Shown here in pieces: positions 1 through 4,889 of a DNA stretch of 7,968 nt (the stretch's first letter is position 1; the number at the start of each line of letters is the position of its first letter). The notes below the pieces were generated by a model, which was not told the origin of the DNA, searched no databases, and saw nothing but the letters and a program-made list of their open reading frames with translations. A program made the translations under genes and the position numbers. Source of the stretch: CAZEBW01 sp964510205 (lineage in GTDB: Bacteria > Chloroflexota > Anaerolineae > VGOG01); the NCBI GenBank assembly GCA_964510205.1, contig CAZEBW010000121.1, forward strand, positions 1 through 7,968. The letters run 5' to 3'.

Positions 1-64
1 AGATTCCAACTTCAGCGACGAACTTGCAGTTGGTTGCACATAATTTACGCTAGGGGAGGGTATC

Positions 65-607
65 ATGTCTGAAGAATGGGACCAATGGAGCGCCGATCAT
101 CGCAACATTGACACCATGCGCCAAATCGCCCTGGACGCGATGCAGTTCAAGGAGGACGACGCTGCATTCTACGCCTACGCAGACGAACACCACCTCACCG
201 TGAACGAGGTGGCCTACTACCTGAATGCCTATGAATACGGCGGCGAAGCGGGCTTGCGAGCCATCCATGCTCCCGACATCATCCCGCCCGACGTGGCCCG
301 CCAGGCGATCAAGACCATTGGCGCTATACTGGACGAGCATTCCCAGGGGCAGCTGCCCTATCGTTTGACCGACGAGGCCACGGGTATCGGCGTCTACGAA
401 ATTCAGCAGCGCAGGAATGGCGACAAGTATCTGTTTCCCACCTGCCAGTTCCGCCTCACGCTGGAGAATCGCATGTGGCATCTCTACTGGATGCGCAAGT
501 TCGACGCCTGGTGGCCGTATCCACCTCCAGAGAGGGGCCGCAAGCACACGCTCCAGGCCAGGCTCCAGCAGGTACTGGAGGACGAATACGGTTGTTTCTG
601 GGGGTGA
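65..607 (+). CDS. DUF3024-like protein
   Basis: The product is 180 residues with no signal peptide or membrane segment, so it is probably cytosolic. Its function is unknown. The C-terminal half resembles the DUF3024 pattern: an aromatic-rich block MWHLYWMRKFDAWWPY at about residues 138-153, and an acidic end DEYGCFWG. In that family the same positions read roughly LYW.R...W..Y and ED.YGCFFG. The N-terminal half (residues 1-75) is acidic and helical. It contains LTVNEVAYYLNAYEYGGEAGL (about 44-64), which could be a helix-turn-helix or only a helical hairpin. The start is supported by a strong AGGGGAGGG Shine-Dalgarno sequence at about 51-59, five bases before ATG. The next gene begins 3 bases after this stop, so the two are probably translated from one message. 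The family assignment rests on recognised motif pattern, not on a search. A 206-codon open frame on the opposite strand (50-670) is a shadow. Confidence 0.8.
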   Translation: MSEEWDQWSADHRNIDTMRQIALDAMQFKEDDAAFYAYADEHHLTVNEVAYYLNAYEYGGEAGLRAIHAPDIIPPDVARQAIKTIGAILDEHSQGQLPYRLTDEATGIGVYEIQQRRNGDKYLFPTCQFRLTLENRMWHLYWMRKFDAWWPYPPPERGRKHTLQARLQQVLEDEYGCFWG

Positions 608-610
608 ACC

Positions 611-1057
611 ATGCCGATTCAGTATGACAAAGAGTCCGACACGCTGACCATCATCCTGGGGCCGGAACATTATGAAACCTACGAACTAGAGGCGGGAGAC
701 TTTGCCATCGTCGTGGATGAGATGGATGCCCTGGTGAGCATCACCATCGCCAACGCCACCCGGTTCATCGCCCGAGCGCTGGCGGCTGGGGTTAAGGTCG
801 AGGGAGCGCCCGCCGTCGAGCCGCCGAAGGGCAGCATGGTCTGGTACGACGCCGATTCGAGCATGATCAGTGCCTTTGGCTACGACGAGGCCGAGGGCAT
901 TCTGGAGGTAGCCTTCCACCGCAGCGGCGTCTACCGCTACTACGACGTGCCCTTGCAAGTCTTCGAGGGGCTGCGCGACGCGGAGTCAAAAGGCCGCTAC
1001 ATGCGTGGTTGCATCATTGACATGTACCCCTGGGAGAAGAAACGTAGCCGGTCGTGA
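611..1057 (+). CDS. DUF2283-KTSC two-domain protein
   Basis: This 148-residue protein appears to join two small domains. Residues 1-55 match the DUF2283 pattern: YDKESDTLTIIL, then a beta-rich segment with IVVDEMDALVSITIANAT. Residues 82-140 match the KTSC domain, named for its occurrence at the C-terminus of some lysyl-tRNA synthetases: DSSMISAFGYD, then LEVAFHRSGVYRYYDVP, VFEGLRDAESKGRY and a final IIDMYPW. A proline-containing linker (about 65-78) joins them. Neither domain has an established biochemical activity. DUF2283 proteins are short and often sit near toxin-antitoxin genes, and KTSC is sometimes suspected to bind nucleic acid. The start ATG lies 3 bases after the upstream stop, so translation is probably coupled to the DUF3024-like gene. 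The end is natural for KTSC, so the gene looks intact. I am fairly sure of both domain calls and unsure of any function. Confidence 0.82.
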   Translation: MPIQYDKESDTLTIILGPEHYETYELEAGDFAIVVDEMDALVSITIANATRFIARALAAGVKVEGAPAVEPPKGSMVWYDADSSMISAFGYDEAEGILEVAFHRSGVYRYYDVPLQVFEGLRDAESKGRYMRGCIIDMYPWEKKRSRS

Positions 1058-1141
1058 GGGAGATCGGCCTGAACACTGGCTCGCTCCGGAGGACTCGCGA
1101 CTTGCTCGTGAGGCCCTCCGAAAGATCGGGGAGCGAACAGG

Positions 1142-1864
1142 GTGAACGAGTTCGTCTCTGAGCCTGATTTCCGCGTCCCGCCACCTCGACCTGACCAGCG
1201 CGCCCCGCGCCCTACCCGCCCGCGGATCTTGAACGGGGTCAAACCAGTGGGAGTGCGCCAAGTCACCCAGCGCCCCGCCACCATCTTTCGACGATTCCGG
1301 GTCCGCAACACTGAGCGTGGTGAATTGGAAGACCCCTTCGCCATGCGCCGAGTGTGGACCATCCGTGATAGTGAGTTGGCCGAAGAGTGGCTGGTCGTTC
1401 GCCACGAGAGCGGCCAACGCTACAGCTATGCCTTGAGCAATGCGCCGGCTGACACGCCCCACAAATATCTTGCCTTGTTAAAGTGCTTACGCCACTTTGT
1501 CGAGCGAACCAATCAAGATGCCAAATCAGAACTCGGCTGGGATGAGTTTCAAGCTCAAAAGTACCGAGCGTGGGAGCACAACAATCTGGCACTCACCATC
1601 ATGGCCTGTTGGTTTGTGGCCCAGACCAAGCACGAGTGGGCCCAGACCTATGCTCGTGATCCGGAACTGGCCCAGCAACTACAAGTGGAGGTCTTGCCCG
1701 CCCTCTCAGTGGCGAATGTACGTGACTTACTGCGGGCTGTCCTGCCGCTACACCAATTGTCACACGAAGAGGCAACGCACTTGGTTGTCAAACACCTCGT
1801 TAATCGCTCTCGGTCAACTGCCTGTCGCCTCAAAGCGCAACGTCGAAATCGCTCGCCAACTTGA
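1142..1864 (+). pseudogene. IS701-family transposase, 5'-truncated (C-terminal half)
   Basis: The 240-codon open frame encodes the C-terminal half of a DDE transposase of the IS701 type. Diagnostic blocks are RVRNTERGELED (about 53-64), WLVVRHESGQRYSYALSN (83-100), APADTP (101-106) and FVERTNQDAKSELGWDEF (119-136). These are followed by KYRAWEHNNLALTIMACWF and a C-terminal LVVKHLVNRSRS. E130 in DAKSELG is probably the third catalytic acid. Full-length members are roughly 400-450 residues and carry both catalytic aspartates in the N-terminal half. Here that half is missing, and an in-frame TGA at 1109-1111 closes the frame upstream. The GTG at 1142 is only the first possible start. There is no good ribosome site and no transposase sequence before about 1112. 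The remnant is therefore inactive. It lies directly behind the DUF2283-KTSC gene and marks a past insertion plus deletion. Confidence 0.85.
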
Positions 1865-2067
1865 AGTTGACATTGTCCAACTACTCACTTGCCTGCAACA
1901 AGATAGTTCAAGGTCATCGGCGAGGATCAGTAGCAGCTGCGCTGGTCAGCATCCTCGAGAGCCTGCCCATCGCCTGGGTAGCCCTGTGAGCATAAGGATG
2001 TCGCGAGTGGAGGCAAGAGCGAGAAAGGGGAAAGAGGAGGAGATGTAGTTTCGGCGCATCTCAACCA
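1865..2067. other. Non-coding flank of the transposase remnant
   Basis: This stretch follows the transposase stop. A frame open from 1497 to 2048 crosses it, but its product (serine/arginine-rich, ending in a run of K and E) resembles no protein I know and is the shadow frame of the transposase. The end of the insertion sequence should lie somewhere here, but I could not identify a terminal inverted repeat or a target duplication by eye. A short palindrome, CAACTT-G-AAGTTG (1857-1869), spans the transposase stop. No other feature was seen. Confidence 0.4.
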
Positions 2068-2105
2068 AAGAGGGGAGACCAGGTGCAAGTCTGATCTCCC
2101 CTCTT
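2068..2105. terminator. Terminator-like hairpin
   Basis: There is a perfect 11-bp inverted repeat, AAGAGGGGAGA (2068-2078) and TCTCCCCTCTT (2095-2105), with a 16-base loop. It sits in the gap between the transposase remnant and the abiE promoter. The T run on the + side is poor (CTTCTGCT). On the - side the following bases are TTGGTTGAG, also weak. It could act as a factor-independent terminator in either direction, be a simple RNA hairpin, or mark an element end. The inverted repeat is certain; the terminator role is inferred. Confidence 0.55.
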
Positions 2106-2311
2106 CTGCTGTGGACGGAACGGTGTCTCTTCGCCCCAGTAATCTGGATTACGTTGAATCGGTGGTTGTCCAGGACTCTCTCTTATGTAACTTGTGCGCC
2201 TTGCGAACAGTGTCCACATCATCATACTGCCATCGTTTATCAATAACAGTTTGCCTGGTCTTGCTTTCCTCCTCACCAAAGTAAAGCTCTTGTCATGCCA
2301 GTGTCGCCCGG
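2106..2311. other. Intergenic stretch with no recognised gene
   Basis: No coding sequence with a recognisable product is seen on either strand. A 112-codon minus-strand frame (2061-2399) crosses the hairpin, the promoter and the palindrome, and has no family resemblance. No tRNA or known structured RNA was recognised. Base composition is more AT-rich toward the abiE promoter. Confidence 0.35.
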
Positions 2312-2340
2312 TTGCAAAAATAGCACATCCGTGGTAAAAT
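2312..2340 (+). promoter_or_regulatory. Sigma70-type promoter of the abiE operon
   Basis: The -35 is TTGCAA (2312-2317) and the -10 is TAAAAT (2335-2340), separated by exactly 17 bp. Each box has one or two mismatches to the TTGACA/TATAAT consensus. Transcription would start near 2347, about 64 bases before the AbiEi start codon and directly in front of the palindrome at 2351-2389. Confidence 0.6.
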
Positions 2341-2350
2341 TGGTTAAGTT

Positions 2351-2389
2351 CCTCACAGAATGTTACTAAAATGGTAACATTAATTGAGG
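2351..2389. promoter_or_regulatory. 39-bp palindrome, candidate AbiEi operator
   Basis: Two nested inverted repeats share the same centre at 2370. The inner arms are AATGTTAC (2359-2366) and GTAACATT (2374-2381), a 23-bp unit with a 7-bp spacer. The outer arms are CCTCA (2351-2355) and TGAGG (2385-2389), set off by 3 unpaired bases on each side. The site lies at about +4 to +43 of the predicted transcript, in front of the AbiEi-like gene. AbiEi antitoxins are known to autorepress through inverted repeats at their own promoter, and a bound dimer here would block RNA polymerase. An RNA stem-loop is the alternative. The symmetry is seen directly; the binding partner is inferred. Confidence 0.65.
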
Positions 2390-2410
2390 TAAGCAACAAG
2401 GCGGTTTAAT

Positions 2411-3304
2411 ATGGCAGTGCGAACGTTGTCCGATCTCCAATCCAAACTCATCATGGAGCTGGAGTGGCAGGAGAAGAGGCTGATCACCCTGCAGGACGTG
2501 ATGGACATCCTGGACTGCTCCTATGCCCACGCCCGCAAGCTGGCTCACCAGCTGGAGAAGAAACGCTGGTTGGACCGGCTGGAGCCAGGGAAGTACCAGT
2601 TCATCCCCGCCAGTCGGGGCAGTGAGGCCGTCCCCGATATGAATCCTTTCCTGGCAGGAAGTGTGCTCATCGCCCCCTATTACTACTCCTACGCTACGGC
2701 CAATCACTTCTACGGGTTCACCCCTCAGGTGCCGGCCACGGTCTACATCGCCACCACCAAAACCAAGCGCCCTACCGAGATCAGGGGGGTGGAGTACCGA
2801 TTTGTCTCCTTGAAGCCCTCCAAGTTCTTCGGTTATCGGGAGACCGAGGTCTACACCACCCGAGTAGTCATGGCCGAGCCTGAGAAGGCGGTGGTGGATT
2901 CCCTGGACAAAATGGGCTATGTTGGAGGGATCGTCGAAGTAGCCCGGGTGATCCACTCCGCCGTTGGTCAAGCCCTTCGCCAGGCCCTTCGACAAGCTCA
3001 GGACGGGGCTCAGGGGGGACCCCAGAGCAACGCCCGGGACGGGGTGGATCTGGAGAAGCTGGCCGATTATGCCCTGCGGATGGGATCGAAAGCCCTCGTC
3101 CAGCGGCTGGGATACCTGCTGGAAACCCTGGGGGCCTCCTTGCCTCCCGGGCTGGAGAACAGACTGCTCTCAGGTATCGACCAGTCAAAGACCTATCTAG
3201 GGCTCACCAGCCGATGGGGAATCGGCGGCGACTACGACCCCAAATGGCAGGTAGTGGTGAACGTCCCCGCCCAACAGCTTATGGGTGAGATAAGGATCGT
3301 TTGA
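2411..3304 (+). CDS. abiEi: AbiEi-type antitoxin / transcriptional regulator
   Basis: This 297-residue protein resembles the AbiEi family (COG5340, regulator of a predicted viral defence system), the antitoxin of type IV AbiE systems. AbiEi counteracts the AbiEii toxin and represses its own promoter. Residues 10-65 form a winged HTH: ITLQDVMDILDCSYAHARKLAHQL, then a wing ending GKYQFIP. Residues 78-180 form the core, with LIAPYYYSYATANHFYGFTPQVP, TVYIATT, KFFGYRE and VMAEPEKAVVDSL. The C-terminal block is DLEKLADYALRMGSKALVQRLGYLLE (about 213-238). Between core and C-terminal block lies an odd stretch, about residues 184-211 (ALRQALRQAQDGAQGG...), encoded by a dispersed repeat. The frame stays open, but folding may be affected. 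The start at 2411 has AAGGCGG as a moderate ribosome site. The stop is followed after one base by the original ATG of the toxin gene (3306), a typical coupled arrangement. The partner toxin is broken, so this is probably an orphan regulator. Confidence 0.85.
   Translation: MAVRTLSDLQSKLIMELEWQEKRLITLQDVMDILDCSYAHARKLAHQLEKKRWLDRLEPGKYQFIPASRGSEAVPDMNPFLAGSVLIAPYYYSYATANHFYGFTPQVPATVYIATTKTKRPTEIRGVEYRFVSLKPSKFFGYRETEVYTTRVVMAEPEKAVVDSLDKMGYVGGIVEVARVIHSAVGQALRQALRQAQDGAQGGPQSNARDGVDLEKLADYALRMGSKALVQRLGYLLETLGASLPPGLENRLLSGIDQSKTYLGLTSRWGIGGDYDPKWQVVVNVPAQQLMGEIRIV
2969..3018. repeat. Dispersed palindromic repeat, copy 1 (inside abiEi)
   Basis: The core CCCTTCGACAAGCTCAGG is at 2985-3002, preceded by a partial duplication (GCCCTTCGCCAGGCCCTTCG) and followed by GGGGCTCAGGGG. 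This is the widespread small repeat with core CTTCGACA(A/G)GCTCAG, abundant in Chloroflexota and other genomes. When translated it leaves the tell-tale peptides FDKLRTG or RQAQDG. Here it sits in frame within the AbiEi coding region, adding or replacing roughly 25 residues in the linker before the C-terminal block. Confidence 0.75.
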
Positions 3305-3305
3305 C

Positions 3306-3565
3306 ATGCTCCAACAGAAGCCTGTACTGAGCCTGTCGAAGTGTTCGTTGATCTCTTCGCCAGAGGCTCCAATGTGGTTCTTCCCGTGGCCGAGCGGGAT
3401 GCGGTCCTGACCTACGTCCTACGCATCCTGGCCGATGCGGGGTTGCTGGAGCGATTGATCTTCAAAGGGGGAACTTGCGTGCGCAAGGTTTTCCTGGGAC
3501 GGACGGGGCGCTTCTCCGAGGATCTGGACTTCACCAAGATTGCAGAAGGCCTGTCTCGAGCTTAG
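3306..3565 (+). pseudogene. abiEii: AbiEii nucleotidyltransferase toxin, frameshifted and 3'-truncated
   Basis: From 3341 the frame encodes a clear AbiEii/AbiGii (COG2253) N-terminus: ERDAVLTYVLRILADAGLLERL, then nucleotidyltransferase motif I FKGGTCVRKVF and motif II FSEDLDFT. In type IV systems this protein is the toxin. Full-length members are about 280-300 residues; here only about 75 remain. The natural start appears to be ATG at 3306, one base after the abiEi stop. Read from there, five codons (MLQQK) precede a repeat copy. If exactly 20 bases (3321-3340) are taken out, the frame joins perfectly to VFVDLFARGSNVVLPVAERDA. So the repeat insertion probably frameshifted the gene at codon 6, and the GTG at 3341 is a by-product of the repeat edge. 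The 3' end is lost at a second, degenerate repeat that supplies the stop TAG (3563-3565). The product cannot be functional, because everything after motif II is gone. Confidence 0.8.
3321..3341. repeat. Dispersed palindromic repeat, copy 2 (start of abiEii)
   Basis: CTGAGCCTGTCGAAG (3327-3341) is the reverse-complement form of the same repeat as copy 1 (G/A variant of the core). It begins right after the fifth codon of the toxin gene and shifts the reading frame by 20 bases. Confidence 0.7.
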
Positions 3566-3572
3566 TCGAATG
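3549..3572. repeat. Degenerate repeat, copy 3 (3' breakpoint of abiEii)
   Basis: GCCTGT at 3549-3554, then CGAGCTTAGTCGAA (3557-3570), aligns with copy 2 (GCCTGT, TGAGCCTGTCGAA) with one inserted base and a few substitutions. It lies exactly where AbiEii homology stops and DUF488 homology starts, and it contains the TAG stop of the toxin remnant. It is diverged, so the call is less certain than for copies 1 and 2. Confidence 0.5.
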
Positions 3573-3767
3573 ATCGAAAGCAAATCCATCTACTACCACG
3601 ACAAAGAGCCCGACGACGGCACCCGCATCCCGGTCATGCGGCGGTGGCCCCGAGGCATCTCCAAAGACCAGATAGACGAGTGGCGCAAGGACTTGGGGAC
3701 CAGCAGCGAGCTCCTGAAGCGGTGGAACGAAGGGGAGATTGTGTTTGCCGAGTTCCGAGAGAGATAG
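3570..3767 (+). pseudogene. DUF488 (YeaO-like) protein, C-terminally truncated
   Basis: The frame from ATG 3570 gives 65 residues that match the N-terminal half of DUF488. They run MIESKSIYYHDKEPDDG, then TRIPVMRRWPRGISKDQIDEW, KDLGTSSELLKRW and an end FAEFRER. E. coli YeaO has the same layout (VYDP...DGYRILVDRLWPRGI...LDEW...P..ELR...FREQY). DUF488 proteins are usually about 115-120 residues. Here the frame stops at TAG exactly where the family continues with Y and a second helical half, and no frame downstream restores that half. The N-terminus looks natural, but it starts on a degenerate repeat and lacks a clear ribosome site. Function of the family is unknown. The fragment is probably not functional. 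It could also be a short expressed peptide, which I consider less likely. Confidence 0.65.
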
Positions 3768-3949
3768 TTGTAGCCGTCTACTGGCCCGGTCAAGAACGAG
3801 AGCCCCTTGTAAGGTACTACGGTTCGTGGCAGACCACGCTACCTGGTTGGTAGGGCGGCGCCGCGCCGTTCAGAATTCAAGAGTCATGGAGTCAGGCCGA
3901 TAATGATTGCGTGCTTGATTTCGGCGAATCCCCGCACTGAGGTTACAGC
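3768..3949. promoter_or_regulatory. Intergenic region with weak promoter candidate and small palindromes
   Basis: A weak promoter candidate for the DUF1848 gene is TTCAAG (3876-3881), 17 bp, GATAAT (3899-3904). The -35 box is poor. A small hairpin CGTGG-CAGA-CCACG (3825-3838) and a perfect 10-bp palindrome GCGGCGCCGC (3855-3864) lie upstream. No DUF488 sequence continues here, and no other gene is recognised. Confidence 0.3.
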
Positions 3950-4882
3950 ATGATCATCAGCGCCAGTCGCCGCACGGATATCCCGGCCTTCTACGCCGAA
4001 TGGTTCATGAACCGCATTCGCGCAGGCTACTGTGCTGTCCCCAACCCCTTCAATCGCAACCAGGTCTCATACGTTTCGCTCAAGCCAGAAGATGTGGACG
4101 TCATCGTTTTCTGGACACGGAATGCGAGGCCACTGCTGGGCTATCTGGCGGAACTCGACGAGCGCAGTTATTGCTACTACTTCCAATACACCGTAATGCA
4201 CAATCCACGCCCGATAGACCCCAAATCCCCGCCGCTAGAGAGCTCCCTGAGCACCTTTCGCGAGCTAGCCGATCGCATCGGCCCAGACAGGGTCATCTGG
4301 CGCTACGACCCCATCGTGTTCAGCACCGTGACGGGAACAGAATTCCATCAAAGGACATACCAACTCATCGCCCAGGCATTACGGGGTTACACCTGTCGCT
4401 CCGTCGTCAGCATCGTCGACATCTACGGCAAAGCCAGGAAGCGCCTGCGGGAGTTGGCAGAGCAAGGCGTCGAGCTGCTGGATGGCGAGGGTCAGGCCTT
4501 CGACGACCTCATGTACGCTCTGGCCCGTACCGCCAACGAAAACGGTATGGAGATCGTCAGTTGCGCTGAGAAGATAGACCTGCAACCCTACGGCATCCAG
4601 CCTGGCAAATGTGTGGATGATGAATACATCGCCAAGACGTTTGGAATCAATGTAACCGACAAGAAGGACCCGTCGCAGCGGGAGGCATGTGGTTGCGTGG
4701 TGAGCAAGGACGTCGGCATGTACGACTCCTGTCTGTACGGCTGCCGGTACTGCTACGCCGTGTCCAGCTTTGAGCGGGCCAGGGCCAACTATGAGGAGCA
4801 CGATCCGAGCTCTCCCTCGCTGATCGGGTGGTACGATGCCAAGTCACAAGCAGAATCCCCTCAACAGGCTACACTCCGGTAG
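3950..4882 (+). CDS. DUF1848 family protein (radical-SAM-like, Fe-S cysteines)
   Basis: The 310-residue product matches DUF1848. The N-terminus MIISASRRTDIPAFYAEWF is typical of the family, followed by RAGYCAVPNPFN (25-35), VFWTRNARPL, YFQYTV and RVIWRYDPIVF (114-124). The C-terminal end carries a cysteine cluster: C247 and C249 (ACGCVVSKD), then C261-x3-C265-x2-C268 within CLYGCRYCYA. The CxxxCxxC spacing is that of the radical-SAM iron-sulfur site, but it stands at the C-terminus rather than the N-terminus. Family members are suspected to bind an Fe-S cluster; no reaction is established that I know of. Length is normal and all hallmark cysteines are present, so the gene looks intact. The start is supported by GAGG (3939-3942), 7 bases before ATG. 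The methyltransferase gene follows after 7 bases, suggesting joint function and coupled translation. The last ~12 residues (after LIGWYD) are variable. Confidence 0.88.
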   Translation: MIISASRRTDIPAFYAEWFMNRIRAGYCAVPNPFNRNQVSYVSLKPEDVDVIVFWTRNARPLLGYLAELDERSYCYYFQYTVMHNPRPIDPKSPPLESSLSTFRELADRIGPDRVIWRYDPIVFSTVTGTEFHQRTYQLIAQALRGYTCRSVVSIVDIYGKARKRLRELAEQGVELLDGEGQAFDDLMYALARTANENGMEIVSCAEKIDLQPYGIQPGKCVDDEYIAKTFGINVTDKKDPSQREACGCVVSKDVGMYDSCLYGCRYCYAVSSFERARANYEEHDPSSPSLIGWYDAKSQAESPQQATLR

Positions 4883-4889
4883 GATTTAT

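Noticed and set aside
50..670. 206-codon open frame on the minus strand
   Set aside because: It is antisense to the DUF3024-like gene, has no recognisable motifs or ribosome site, and arises from codon-position GC bias.
1081..1125. Inverted repeat CGGAGG / CCTCCG as an insertion sequence end
   Set aside because: The arms are only 6 bp and common in GC-rich DNA. There is no matching copy at the other side of the transposase remnant.
1497..2048. 183-codon plus-strand frame overlapping the transposase end
   Set aside because: The first part is the shadow frame of the IS701 transposase, and the rest is a low-complexity tail without known homology.
2106..2311. Possible tRNA or structured RNA between the hairpin and the abiE promoter
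   Set aside because: No cloverleaf, no conserved T-loop and no riboswitch core could be found by eye on either strand.
2366..2995. 209-codon open frame on the minus strand
   Set aside because: It is antisense to the abiEi gene and has no family resemblance. The plus-strand product shows a full set of AbiEi motifs.
2964..3200. 78-codon frame containing FDKLRTG
   Set aside because: It is an alternative frame of abiEi. The FDKLRTG peptide is the usual translation of the dispersed repeat and only supports the repeat call.
4000..4569. 189-codon plus-strand frame within DUF1848
   Set aside because: It is an out-of-frame shadow rich in R, H and P. DUF1848 motifs occur only in the other frame.
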